Below, one piece after another: positions 1-9,339 of a DNA stretch of 64,000 nt (positions within the stretch are counted from its first letter, which is position 1; each line of letters starts with the position of its first letter). Below the pieces are notes generated by a model. The model worked only from the letters and a program-made list of their open reading frames with translations. It was not told the DNA's origin and made no database searches. This stretch comes from Acanthosepion esculentum (Eukaryota; Mollusca; Cephalopoda; Sepiida; Sepiidae). Location: assembly GCA_964036315.1 (NCBI GenBank), contig OZ038485.1:94473086-94537085 (forward strand). Reading direction: 5' to 3'. Made by a program: the position numbers and the translations under genes.

Positions 1-187
1 TGTTCATCGGTTACTATAAAAAAAACATCAATTTTCAATTACTATGATTAAACTGAATAATGTTTTACCGCAATAATCGAGTATTATGTATGCACTAATC
101 GAATTTTAGTATATAAAAATTTTAGCACACTAAAGGAAAACGTATTAATCAAATGCGCATTAATCGAGGGATGCCTACATACGTATA

Positions 188-547
188 TAGGGTGACCCCA
201 AAAAACGGGAACTTTTTAACAATCCAATAAAACCAAGAGTGATGGAAGAAAAATATTTAATTCATAGTAATTAAAACCTTAAAACATGCCATTTAAGAAA
301 CAATGATGGAATTTTTCATTTTTATAAAATTACGTTCTGTAGATGGCGTCCTCCTGTACGATGCATTCTTGAAATCTGCTGTTGAGATTCCTCATTGACT
401 GCTGCAACATCTCAGCTGGGATACTGTGAATTTCATTCTCGTTACTAAAATAGTGAAATGTTTACTTGCTCATGGTCACTGTCTCGCAGTGTTGCCACTT
501 GCTCATGTCTGGCAATACGCACATCAAAAATCCCTGTTTTTTTTATC

Positions 548-553
<6 letters not shown>
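188..553 (-). mobile_element. Mariner-type MITE, copy 1, with transposase C-terminal remnant
   Basis: Both ends carry a short inverted repeat (AGGGTGACCCC at the left, its imperfect complement ATCACCCT at the right) between TA dinucleotides. Read on the minus strand, about 420-310 encodes the tail of a mariner/IS630-type transposase (SIPAEMLQQSMRNL ... RFQECI, then a stop). The catalytic part is absent, so this is a deletion derivative. A close relative lies at 54866-55220 with the same layout. It cannot move by itself. Confidence 0.75.

Positions 554-614
<61 letters not shown>
552..614. repeat. (TA)n microsatellite
   Basis: Uninterrupted TA dinucleotides that start at the right end of the MITE. 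The ORFs full of alternating Ile and Tyr across this tract are translations of the repeat and not proteins. Confidence 0.97.
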
Positions 615-617
<3 letters not shown>

Positions 618-1097
618 GTGTATTTAGGCAGCATTTTTTCTTTCATACATGTTTCATTAAATAATATAGACAAATGTTGTCTATTTTATGTAAATTCTTT
701 TCATATCGTCTGATAAGTTTAATAACATTATCATTAAACGAAGAAAGAAAATCACAATATTGATACATATTTTTTAATCCTATCTAAGCTTTCGGCTTAC
801 ATAAGTCATTATCAAAGATAACTATTACAGTACAATATATTAATCAATACACGGACAAGACAGTGATGATAGTCTGTTTCTGTTTACATGGACGATTTCC
901 AAGCAACGATAAACTCGTGCATATAAGACGCTGAAAGCGAAAATCGCACCGCAGTTCATGACGACACACATGACCACGTGAGAGTGAATTCGGTAAGTAT
1001 TAAGTATGGGAAGCCGTTGGTATAATGGTATATGTTACCAATTATAGGCATTTAAGAATATTTATGGAGATTTCATAGTTTATTTTGTTCAGGTAAG

Positions 1098-1100
1098 GTA

Positions 1101-1190
<90 letters not shown>

Positions 1191-1197
1191 GAGAGAG
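1098..1197. repeat. Compound (TG)n(TA)n(GA)n microsatellite
   Basis: A short TG run, then TA, then about 25 GA dinucleotides. It is followed by T-rich sequence with TCCGACA, a word that recurs beside (TA)n tracts at 2380, 2995 and 13285, suggesting decayed ends of one element family. Confidence 0.95.
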
Positions 1198-1546
1198 ATT
1201 TTTTTAATCCGACATATTTTTCGTTGGAAAGCATATTCTTTTTTCATAAGGACATCTAATAAAAGTGAAACACGTTAAATTGATAAACGTTTCCTATTTC
1301 CTAAGTACGTTTGTCCAGCATTAATCTTGTCAGAAAAGGGGAAACATACGTACTTATAAACTTTAGATTCTAGTCAAATTCTTCTTTTTCATTAATAATA
1401 AACTCTATTTTAGGAATACGTTTTCACAACATCGCCCACGTGACGCCGACCTGATCGCATTTCATTTTGTTTCGATTATTCTTATGTCTATCGTCTTTGT
1501 ATGTTGACTGGAATATCGTCTAACTCTAATTATGTTTTAATAACTA

Positions 1547-1590
1547 TGTCCTGAAGAAGGTGTACTAGATCGAAACTTCTGACGTCGACA
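1547..1590 (+). ncRNA. Decayed hammerhead-like core of a Penelope-like terminus
   Basis: TGTC, CTGAAGA, a partly pairing stem II, GAAA, then GACGTC|GACA, in the same order and spacing as the better copy at 2217-2260. Stem I can form, stem II is imperfect (GGT opposite ATC) and stem III has a mismatch. It is probably an inactive relic. Confidence 0.45.
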
Positions 1591-1652
1591 TTGAAACAAC
1601 ATTAAAAACAGTAAACTTGCATATTCGGATTTTTTGTTTTTCCATATTTTCC

Positions 1653-1655
<3 letters not shown>

Positions 1656-1682
<27 letters not shown>
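1656..1682. repeat. (TA)n microsatellite
   Basis: TA dinucleotides about 65 bp after the decayed hammerhead-like core. The same order, core then (TA)n, is seen at 2217-2366 and 63319-63420. Confidence 0.95.
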
Positions 1683-1686
<4 letters not shown>

Positions 1687-1909
1687 CCTGAAATTCGGAT
1701 TACGACTACGAGCATCCTTTCAATGTGATTAACGTCAAGTGTTTTTACTCTGTCTAGGTAATGTAAGAATTAAGCATTTTACTGATTAGATAGTTGTTTC
1801 CATTTAGGTCTTTTTCTTTTTTCTTATTGCTGTCCTTGTTCGAGATTTTCTCTTGATTAAGGGCATTTAGGTCTTTTGGTTAATTGTTCGTTGATTTCAC
1901 TAACGGTTT

Positions 1910-1910
<1 letters not shown>

Positions 1911-1955
<45 letters not shown>
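1911..1955. repeat. (TA)n microsatellite
   Basis: TA dinucleotides about 85 bp to the left of the inverted pair at 2041-2288. Confidence 0.95.
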
Positions 1956-1957
<2 letters not shown>

Positions 1958-2068
1958 AGCAAATATGTGGATGTAGATCCGACGGTATGATGAAAATGTG
2001 GAAAAGACAAAGCAAAATCCGAATATGTGAGTTTACTCTTTTTTATTTTGTTTTTGTTTTTGTTTTTC

Positions 2069-2112
2069 TGTCGACGTCAGATGTTTCGGTCAAATAGACC
2101 TTCTTCAGGACA
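2069..2112 (-). ncRNA. Hammerhead-like core, minus-strand arm
   Basis: This is the mirror copy of the 2217-2260 motif. Stem I (TGTC/GACA) and stem II (GGTC/GACC) are kept, but stem III reads ACAT against ACGT, so one pair is lost. Probably weak or inactive. Confidence 0.5.
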
Positions 2113-2216
2113 TGGTTAATGGAGACATATTTATATTAAATTTAAGTTAAATGAAGAGACGATATATACAGGACTAGAATTTCAGTTTTTTCATATAAAT
2201 ATGTCCCCATTAACCA

Positions 2217-2260
2217 TGTCCTGAAGAAGGTCTATTTGACCGAAACGTCTGACGTCGACA
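2217..2260 (+). ncRNA. Minimal type I hammerhead ribozyme-like motif
   Basis: The order fits a hammerhead: TGTC (2217-2220, stem I), CTGAAGA (2221-2227, matching CUGANGA), one A, GGTC (2229-2232) pairing with GACC (2238-2241) as stem II, GAAA (2242-2245), stem III with A2245 C G T pairing to ACGT (2252-2255) around a CTG loop, then C2256 as the cleavage nucleotide, and GACA (2257-2260) closing stem I. All three stems pair. The extra unpaired A at the base of stem II is atypical. Hammerheads of this compact type are established in Penelope-like elements; activity here is untested. Confidence 0.6.
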
Positions 2261-2297
2261 GAAAAACAAAAACAAAAACAAAATAAAAAACAGTAAA

Positions 2298-2299
<2 letters not shown>

Positions 2300-2366
<67 letters not shown>
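2300..2366. repeat. (TA)n microsatellite
   Basis: About 33 TA dinucleotides between the inverted pair and the next element. Confidence 0.96.
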
Positions 2367-2367
<1 letters not shown>

Positions 2368-2623
2368 GAAATGGATAAAGTCCGACAATTATTTAAAGAC
2401 ATTTTTAACAGTATTAAATAACAGTATTAAAAAAGGCACGTCAGGCTATATGACGGTTCTGTATAGGATACAGGTTCCAATCCTGTCGGAGGACGAATAT
2501 TTTCTATGAAAATTTCTCGGACATTCAGGCCGGTAAATGTTATTTAATACTGTTTATTATAAAACAGAGCATTTGCTTAAATACTTGTATCTATAAAAAG
2601 AATGTTAAACATAAAAATGTCTT

Positions 2624-2626
<3 letters not shown>
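2367..2626 (+). mobile_element. tRNA-like element with inverted ends, set between (TA)n tracts
   Basis: The ends are inverted: AAAGACATTTTT near the left and AAAAATGTCTTT at the right. The core (about 2435-2525) contains a degenerate tRNA B-box-like stretch (AGGTTCCAATCCTGT) and matches 25195-25330 over about 190 bp. It is flanked directly by (TA)n on both sides. A shorter version of the ends without the core lies at 13272-13366. The core is probably a tRNA-derived SINE; how the ends relate to it is open. Confidence 0.6.

Positions 2627-2680
<54 letters not shown>
2626..2680. repeat. (TA)n microsatellite
   Basis: About 27 TA dinucleotides directly after AAATGTCTTTAAA. Confidence 0.96.
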
Positions 2681-2681
<1 letters not shown>

Positions 2682-2942
2682 TTGGCATCAAATACAGATC
2701 AAATATGAATTAGAATCCTGCAAAAGGATAGGATAATGAACAAATAGGAAACTTTTCTAAATCTACCATGTTTCACTTTTATTAAAGCTTCATCAGAGAA
2801 TGAGATATGAACAAAGACATTCTGGAATTTTTATTTTTGTGTATAAAAAATACCAGAATTTATTTCTTGTTTTTCTCCATGTATTGATGAAACTTTAATA
2901 AAAGTTAGATTGATAAACGTTTCCTATTTCTTCTGTATCTTA

Positions 2943-2944
<2 letters not shown>
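2681..2944 (-). mobile_element. Penelope-like terminal fragment with hammerhead-like core
   Basis: On the minus strand near 2798-2765 the sequence reads CTGATGA, A, GCTTT-AATA-AAAGT (stem II with one G-U pair), GAAA, then ACATGGT A. This is the hammerhead order, but stem I does not pair well. A second half-copy in the other orientation lies at about 2883-2930 (TTGATGAAACTTTAATAAAAGTT). Flanked by (TA)n on both sides. Confidence 0.45.

Positions 2945-2982
<38 letters not shown>
2945..2982. repeat. (TA)n microsatellite
   Basis: TA dinucleotides followed by GAATTTTTTAAAGCCGACA, the same junction type as at 2366 and 13266. Confidence 0.95.
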
Positions 2983-2985
<3 letters not shown>

Positions 2986-3069
2986 TTTTTTAAAGCCGAC
3001 ATTTTCTTTGTTGTCGGAAGGTATATTCTTTTTTTAGTAAAAGACTTCACGAATTTAATTTGAACCAGG

Positions 3070-3290
3070 AATAGAATGAATGAAAGATTTACGTGCTACT
3101 AGATTGGCATCTCGGTCCCACCCTTTCACTGTCGAAAAATTAAATATAACCGCCTCTTCTACTCCAACAGCTTCTTCTCTCGCACTTCCTGTGAGTGAAA
3201 TTCCCTTCCTCTTACTTGCTTCCCTGGCAGCTATAATCTTCAAATATTCTAATGTAATGTCAATCGACATCTTCTGATGCCTTGAACTTG
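3070..3290 (+). mobile_element. LINE ORF2 C-terminal remnant (jockey/I-like family)
   Basis: The plus-strand frame reads TRLASRSHPFTVEKLN and continues into a Leu- and Pro-rich tail. The same segment recurs at 6440-7060 (minus), 44870-45190 and 47930-48150 (plus), where it is followed by the family's conserved WNSLP-type motif. Here the Trp-Asn-Ser box is already lost. 5'-truncated and dead. Confidence 0.55.
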
Positions 3291-3337
3291 ATCCCTGTTC
3301 TTCTCTTTATCCTTTCCTATAACACCCCTCTTTACTC

Positions 3338-3366
3338 TTACTCTCTCTCTCTCTCTCTCTCTCTGT
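3338..3366. repeat. Short (CT)n tract
   Basis: About a dozen CT dinucleotides next to the LINE tail. From 3370 to about 3700 I see nothing recognisable apart from a short non-repetitive ORF with no family signature. Confidence 0.9.
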
Positions 3367-3714
3367 GACCCCTTGCGTGCTAATGGCACTCTCGAAAGAA
3401 ATTGACAATTAATAACAAGACCCTTTAAAATGGCTAAAGAAGTGGCCGAAAGCGCTTGGGACAATAAACGAATATCTTCTGCAAAATTGTCTGTGGTTAT
3501 ACCTATGACTATGGGGTGTCAAATGCTGGTCTTCTCCCAAATTGTATCATTGGTGGAATTGCTTCTCTGGTCTGGTCATGTTACAAGGATGAGTGACAGC
3601 AGAATACCTCATGACAGTAAACAAAAGACGGTTGGACGGCCATGCCTAAAGTGTAACCTCTCAGCTGTCAATGTACTTTATACTAACTTCGATTGAGCTG
3701 CCGTGGTTTGATAT

Positions 3715-4440
3715 CTATGCCGGCGTTGTATGAGAAATCTTGAAATCAAGTTGTATCCGAACAACGGGAACGTTCCAGCAGGCTTGCAGTCGTTCATGCT
3801 GAACAAATCGACGAGCTGCTTAATAATAATCCACGTTACCCCACACGGGCTATCGCAGAGATACTCCACATATCTCATATGAACATTGTAATGAATTTGA
3901 AAACTCTAGGGAGAAAAAAAAATTAATAGACTGCCGTTCCATCTGCGATTCTCAATTCAAACGCAAGAAAATCGACAGATTTTTTTTTAACTGAACGGTC
4001 ACCGGCGATGACGAAGGAATTGTTTACAACAATATAGAGCTGAAATATTCTGGTGAAAAAGGAATGAGCCACCGTCAACCACTTCAAAAGCTGGTGTGCA
4101 TCGGAAGAAGGTTATAGTGCGCATCTGGTGGATTAGTGAGATTGGAATAGCATTGTGTATTACAAACACTTTCCGCAAAACGGGACATCCCCTTCAGACA
4201 ATTACTGTTGCCAAATGGACTGGTTAAAGCGGAAATCGACGAAACGCATCCCGAAATGGCCAATCGGAATGGTGCTATCTTCAGTTAAGACAATGCAAGA
4301 ATACGTGTCTTCGCAGAGTAGGCAGAGATCGGCACAGCTTATCTGCGTTACCTTACTACACCAGCCGAGTTGACCTAACCTGGCCTTACACCTCCGAATG
4401 ACTACAAATTTCAACCCCTACAGACTTCAATTTAGATTCG
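3715..4440 (+). pseudogene. Decayed mariner transposase
   Basis: Pieces of the mariner layout appear in order in the plus strand: a helix-turn-helix part at about 3830-3905 (PTRAIAEILHISHMNIV ... LKTLG) and a catalytic part at about 4240-4420 (HPEMANRNGAIFS, stop, DNARIRVFAE ... PPNDYKFQPLQTS, compare the family's HQDNARPH and PSDYHLF boxes). Several stops and frameshifts, no intact ORF, no clear terminal repeats. Inactive. Confidence 0.6.
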
Positions 4441-4603
4441 TTAATTAATGAAGAAAAATATATCACTAAATCATTACAAAAAAAATTCTTACAATCAAAA
4501 AATATTTTCTGGTCTTAAATAACCTTCGAAAGGTTGATAAGCCGTAAAAAGAAATCAATGAATCAATCAATGAGAAAACTGACGATAACTCTGTTGTACT
4601 TAC

Positions 4604-4671
4604 GTGTAGCATTCCGCTCATTCGTGTTGCTCCGTACGCAGCAATCAGGGACAAAATTCCAAGTCCTAAGA
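4604..4671 (-). CDS. SLC5-like sodium/solute symporter, exon 8 of 8 seen
   Basis: A 68-nt exon encoding LGLGILSLIAAYGATRMSGM and LH, a hydrophobic segment matching the transmembrane helix that follows the Na+-site helix in SLC5 transporters. The donor at 4603-4602 reads GTAAGT. The acceptor is ambiguous: TTTTAG before 4671 (preferred, joins as Val-Leu-Gly) or a second AG 6 nt further, giving exon 4604-4665; both keep the frame. It ends in phase 0. The next exons, coding for the C-terminal helices and tail, must lie left of this point; I found none in 1-4600. Confidence 0.85.
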
Positions 4672-4963
4672 CTAAAATAAATAAGAGATTACGGTTTATT
4701 TATTATAGAATCGTCCACTCTTAGAAAAATGAGGTATTTTTAAAAATTAATTCTTGTAGATTAGCATTCTATAGACGAGCTTTTCCGAACATTAGCGATA
4801 TCGCCCACCCGTGGTCGATTTCAGTTTTTGGGTAAGGCGATGAACAATTGAACAGAAATGATGTGGGTGATTGGAAATTTTCGTGGGCGATGTAGGAATT
4901 TGAGTATTAAAATGGTATTTCAACACATGCCACCGAAAAAATTATTCAAAGGAAATATGCAAA

Positions 4964-4965
<2 letters not shown>

Positions 4966-5036
<71 letters not shown>
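4966..5036. repeat. (TA)n microsatellite
   Basis: About 34 TA dinucleotides in the terminal intron. Confidence 0.97.
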
Positions 5037-5040
<4 letters not shown>

Positions 5041-5061
5041 TAAACCAAAGAACATTATATA

Positions 5062-5147
5062 TATGTGTGTGTGTGTGTGTGTGCGTGTGTGTGTGTGTGT
5101 ATATAACGTTTTTGTTCCATTCTCAAGTGATGTTGAATAACTTACGA

Positions 5148-5222
<75 letters not shown>

Positions 5223-5345
5223 TAAATTGAGAAGGCGATGTTGAATAACTTACAAAAAATTATTTATTTATATATATATAGGTAAATCGTTTTTTCGTAA
5301 GTTATTCAACATTGCTTGAGAATGGAACAAAAATTTTAATTTTAA
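5062..5345. mobile_element. (TG)n/(TA)n block with repeated and inverted GATGTTGAATAACTTACGAAA unit
   Basis: A unit containing GATGTTGAATAACTTAC occurs at about 5129-5150 and again at 5236-5256 in direct orientation, and as its complement GTAAGTTATTCAACATTG at 5299-5317. The outer copies also share GTTCCATTCTCAAG and its complement. The copies are separated by (TG)n (5064-5100), (TA)n (5154-5219) and a short (TA)n. The layout is again of inverted element ends around (TA)n tracts. Confidence 0.55.
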
Positions 5346-5433
5346 GTTTAATTTACAATCTAATTTTTAGTTCCGAAACATGGTAATTTCTGTGTCGCGA
5401 TGAATACATATTTTAAATAATAATAGTATTATA

Positions 5434-5466
<33 letters not shown>

Positions 5467-5515
5467 CGCACGCGCGCGTGTGTGTCTATATGTGTGTGTG
5501 TGTGTGTATTTATAG
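5434..5515. repeat. (TA)n(TG)n/(CG-rich) compound microsatellite
   Basis: A TA run, then TG runs interrupted by a short alternating CG/CA stretch. Purine-pyrimidine alternation of this kind can adopt Z-DNA, but nothing here shows function. From 5520 to about 6400 I see AT-rich intron with no recognisable element. Confidence 0.93.
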
Positions 5516-6429
5516 ATAAAACAGTAGACTAAATGTGGATAACTGGGTCATATTCCCAGATAAGATATAAATTCCCCTCCAAAAAAGCAATATTTTCGTA
5601 TTTTCTACATTTTTACGTCGGCGACGTAAGAATCAAACAGACTGGAAATCCAACTCTCTGAATGGTATAATAAGAGTTGAAAAATGTAACAGAGAAATCC
5701 GAAGTTACATAAAAATTGCGAAATAAGCTTTTCAGAAAATGGACAAGTTATTCAAGGCTCCAAAAATAACATAAAAACGATGACAAGCACGCTATGTCAG
5801 CTCTTCTCTCAAATATGGCAGTGGCTAAAGGACAAGTTTCAGACAAATCTTTGTCTGATCAATGATTAAAAATGGTTTCAAGCGAATGAACCCTGTAAGT
5901 CTTAAAGAAAACGATCCTTCATAAGATCCTATAGACTGGCGCTACATAATCACAAAGAACTTTACCAAATAATAAAAACCACATCACCTGAAGACTTCTA
6001 ACAGTAGCAACAACTATGGCACAGGAAAAGAAAATAATGGTATAATAGGTGAAAAGATGAAATAAAGTAGATGATTACTTTAAACAAAAGGTTAGGAAGG
6101 AGACTTCCATCAATAATAGAAAGAGCGATAACAGTTAGTGGACTTGAGAAAACGATTTTCGTATGGAATGTGAATTCCTGAAAAAAAAAAAAACTACTGT
6201 AAGAGAAAATTTTTAGAAATGTCAACCAACATTAACGCTAACCGTTCTGTCAATGAATGTCAAATATTTCCTGTAGGGAAACGGTCAATCTCGACATCAT
6301 CATTTAGCCATCACTAATAATCTCACTGTGTTTATTGATCCAACAAACTAAGATTTTTTTAAATTATTTTACCCAAAGCAAGTCAATAAAGCCACTAAGA
6401 CGCAAGGGGTTACTGAGTGTGAGAGAATA

Positions 6430-7060
6430 TGAGAAAAAAACTATCAAGGATCAAGAACAATAAAAGAAACAGGAATTTAGAAGACAAACGATAACGATTG
6501 ACATTGCATTTAAATTTTAGAAAATCAAATTTGACTTTAAAGCAAGAGGCCGAAAGAGAGTTCCACAAGCGAGATGTGCGGTAGAAGAAACTGTTAGCAT
6601 AGAACTTACGGTTACATCTAGGCATTTCAATTGTAAAATTATGAAACCTAGCTGTGAGTCTGGTACCGCGCTTAAATTCATAAAGTCTAGGTACCATAGC
6701 GAAGAGTTCACCCGAATAATTACCATGAAATTATTTATAGAAAGGGCAGTGAAGGTCACTGAAGCCGAGACTGATTCTTCTTTGTACATTATCAAGAATC
6801 TCTAAATACATAGCAGAAGCACCAAACCAGATGTGGCGGCAATATTCGGTGCATAGACGAATGGTAGACTTGGTTATTTTGTTTTTTAACTCGCAAAGTT
6901 TTGGACGTTGTACTCTGCGTTCTTCCTCAAGAGTCTGTCGTAGTTGGAAAGTCGAACTGAATTCAAAAGGACATTTCTCTCCTATGAACGTCTCATCCGA
7001 TATCTTCCCTTGTATGTTACTGGAATTCACGCCGCCTATATGTACGCCCAAAGAATAATA
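6430..7060 (-). pseudogene. LINE ORF2 C-terminus (jockey/I-like family)
   Basis: Minus-strand pieces in order: TIRLCTEYCRHIWFGASAMY and LEILDNVQRRI (about 6895-6790), then after a frameshift VPRLYEFKRGTRLTARFHNF and FYRTSRLWNSL (about 6695-6555), then FLKFKCNVNRY. This is the typical end of an ORF2 downstream of the reverse transcriptase. The copy stops exactly where the Tigger-like MITE begins (7061). Dead. Confidence 0.7.
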
Positions 7061-7245
7061 CAGTGTAACCCGGATATAAGAGACCCGTATATAAGAGAAA
7101 CCCGGACATAAGAGAGATTTATCTGGTCCCAAATTAGAGCCATACTTACCTAAACAAAATAGACCAAACCTGGATATAAGAGAAACCCGGATATAAGAGA
7201 CTTCTTCTCTGGTCCCGATAACTCTCTTATATCCGGGTTACACTG
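7061..7245. mobile_element. Tigger/pogo-like MITE, copy 1
   Basis: 185 bp with terminal inverted repeats beginning CAGTGTAACCCGGATATAAG and ending in the complement, flanked by TA on both sides (7059-7060, 7246-7247). The interior repeats the word CCGGATATAAGAGA several times. No coding capacity. The second copy is at 33480-33666. CAGTG ends and TA duplication fit the pogo/Tigger branch of the Tc1/mariner superfamily. Confidence 0.8.
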
Positions 7246-7308
7246 TATCTGTAGATGGAAAACAGGAGTGCCAGTGACATTTGCCTTGTTCCTTACCTTG
7301 GAAGGATC

Positions 7309-7800
7309 TTCTTTTTTTATATGCCGTGTCCCTTCAGGACGTAGGCGATCATGGCTCTCCACTCCCCCCTATCCCTTGTAGTTCTCAATATGTTTTGTCC
7401 TTTTGCTACTTCTTCCAAACCCTGTTCTGTCATCTACTTGCTTAGGTATGTCACACGTTGCTTTCCCTTGTCTCTTTTTCCCTCTATTCGCCCTGTAAGT
7501 ATCAGATTCCCCAAGCCCTCCTTCCTCATTACGTGTCCCAGAAATTTTAGCTGCCTCTTCCTGATGTTAAGTATAAGCTTCCTTCTTGTTTGCATCCTCT
7601 CCATAACCTCATCGTTGCTCGCATGTTCGGTACGTGGTATCCTTAACATCCTTCTGTAGAACCGTACCACCGTTGCCTCGAGTCTCTTCTTCATCTTTGA
7701 GGAGATCGTCCAACATTCGCTGCCGTAGAGGAGAACATATATCACGTAATAGTTCAGTTCGGAAGGATCACGAATTCGAAATTCAAACCAGACGGGCAAT
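7309..7800 (-). pseudogene. LINE ORF2 C-terminus (endonuclease-reverse transcriptase, YGSEC-W family)
   Basis: The minus strand encodes VLLYGSECWTISSKMKKRLE, RFYRRMLRIPRTEHASNDEV, ILNIRKRQLKFLGHVMRKEG and LTGRIEGKRDKGKQRVTYLS, followed by the family's 3' end near 7350 (complement of GTCCCTTCAGGACGTAGGCG). The best copy of this family is 31500-32275. 5'-truncated remnant. Confidence 0.75.
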
Positions 7801-8267
7801 GTTGCGGGGGGTGGGGATATCTAGTCAAAATTAGGTAGACAGTTTCAAAAACTTACAAGGAGAGATACCGGAACATGTACAAGAAGAGAAATTGAATCTA
7901 TCCTCAGATCAAATTTCAGCGTTCCAAAATATGACAGATGCCCGAGGCAGGTCGAAGAATGAAGCATTTAGAGCTTTATAATAAAAAGACAATAACAAAA
8001 ACAAGACATTAGTATGAATTAACTCATGAAGAAAAAAATAACTCGTCAAGTGAAACAAAATTTAAAAATATTGTTGCAGTATTTCAAACTCCATAAAACA
8101 TTCATATGCTGTGATATGAGTTTTTGGTAATCTTCATATCAACATACAGGAAGCTAACCTATTTTGGTCAAACATCAAGACTCGATCCATACATGAGATC
8201 GGCTTATATAATAAATAAATACGGTAATTGAAGCGGGGGGGTATGTACGTGAGGGAGGCTTGCTTAC

Positions 8268-8383
8268 CAATAATCTTCAGAAATCTGGTGGTATTTTCCT
8301 CCGAAATATTGGTGATGTATACTGGACGCAGGAAATCGTGCAAAATCACGGCCGACATTGAATTCAGTCCAGTCGCTACGGAA
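8268..8383 (-). CDS. SLC5-like sodium/solute symporter, exon 7 of 8 seen
   Basis: A 116-nt exon with acceptor TTCCAG before 8383 and donor GTAAGC at 8267. It encodes SVATGLNSMSAVILHDFLRP, then VYITNISEENTTRFLKII. The first Ser is completed by the AG carried from the previous exon, giving the Ser-Ser pair that contributes to the conserved Na+-binding (Na2) site in SLC5/LeuT-fold transporters, followed by the family's T/S-GLNSMAAV-type helix. The loop after DFLRP carries two N-glycosylation-type sequons (NIS, NTT). Whether they face outward is unknown; family topology places this loop inside. Confidence 0.92.
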
Positions 8384-8477
8384 CTGGAATTTGAAAGATA
8401 GGAAATAATAACTGAATTACACTTTAACATTATGTAAGATGGGGAAAAACGATAGATTTATATGAATAGATTGAGAA

Positions 8478-8529
8478 AGAAAGAAAGAAAGAAATACAAT
8501 GAGATAGATGGGCAGAGATGAACAGAATG

Positions 8530-8564
<35 letters not shown>

Positions 8565-8615
8565 AACAGAATGAGATAGATAGATAATGAACAGAAAGAA
8601 AGAAAGAAAGAAAGG
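8478..8615. repeat. (GAAA)n and (GATA)n microsatellites
   Basis: Short GAAA runs at both ends and a central (GATA)n at about 8530-8562, with repeated ATGAACAGAATGAGATAG words. The same interruption type, AATGAACAGACT, recurs in the large (GATA)n block at 57120-57535. Confidence 0.92.
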
Positions 8616-9169
8616 AAGAATGCATGACCTAAAGCAATTTTACATATATGTACATTCGTATAAAAAAATTATGTAAGAGACCGTTTATTCGAACATGTGA
8701 AGACTGTTTTTTTTTATGTGACCTTCTTTAATTTGCTGTGTGATGGCGCCCTGAAGGATGTCTGAGTGGAGAGTCTCTGTTAAAATATATTTCCGATATT
8801 AAACTTCGTGGCTGACACATTTTGACCCGGAGTGCGTTCGTTTGTTGTTGTTTTTTGTATTTTTGTTTGTTTGTTTTTTTTGTTTGTTTATTTTTTTGTT
8901 TGTTTGTTTTGTTTTGGTTTTTTTTTTTCAGTCATGGTGGACTCATGACTATGTGTGAAAAAAAAACTCCAGAAGTTTTCCGATCACTTGTGGAATCGAT
9001 GCCACATCGAGTTGCAGCACGTCGCTGGGCCAGAGTGGGACTTATAAAATGGCAGAAAACTAGCCCATGACTTTTAGCAGGTCAATATATTCGTGTATGT
9101 GTGTTTGAATTGGACAAAGAGAAAGTTTTAACAAATATCTAAGGCGACAAAAAAACTTAGAAAAGTACT

Positions 9170-9300
9170 CACTTGTGTAATCATAAGCGCTTCGATGTGG
9201 TGCAACAATTAGCCACCTTGTCTCAATTACGACTGAATAATGAGATCGATCCTCACTGGGCACCCCATACTTTCGGCCTTGTGCCACATCTAAACTACTC
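9170..9300 (+). mobile_element. tRNA-derived SINE, TTCGGCCTTGTGCCACAT family
   Basis: An A-box-like TGGTGCAACAATTAG (9199) and a B-box-like GAGATCGATCCTCAC (9241) are spaced as in a tRNA. They are followed by GGGCACCCCATACTTTCGGC and CTTGTGCCACATCTAA, shared with 36298-36425, the insertion at 34479-34610 (minus) and fragments at 44825 and 48520. Confidence 0.7.
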
Positions 9301-9339
9301 TTAGAAAATCACCATAAGCGCGTCTGCATAATATGATGT

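Larger units (their letters stand above)
2041..2288. mobile_element. Head-to-head inverted pair of Penelope-like termini
   Basis: The left arm (about 2041-2145) is nearly the reverse complement of the right arm (about 2185-2288). Both contain the hammerhead-like core and an A/T-rich (TTTTTG)n or (CAAAAA)n run at the outer edge. The pair lies between (TA)n tracts at 1911-1955 and 2300-2365. Penelope-like elements are known to carry terminal repeats in direct or inverted orientation with hammerhead motifs; assignment to that class is by this motif and layout. Confidence 0.65.

Noticed and set aside
426..713. ORFs with long Tyr-Ile or Ile-His-Tyr repeats at many (TA)n tracts (here and at 1876, 11460, 12198, 12996, 13094, 13804, 14461, 38499, 58874, 61569)
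   Set aside because: They are translations of TA, TG or TACA microsatellites; the frame is open because the repeat contains no stop, not because of selection.
3430..3696. 88-codon ORF MAKEVAESAWDNKRISSAKL
   Set aside because: No family signature; sits between a LINE tail and a mariner relic and has no supporting splice or promoter context.
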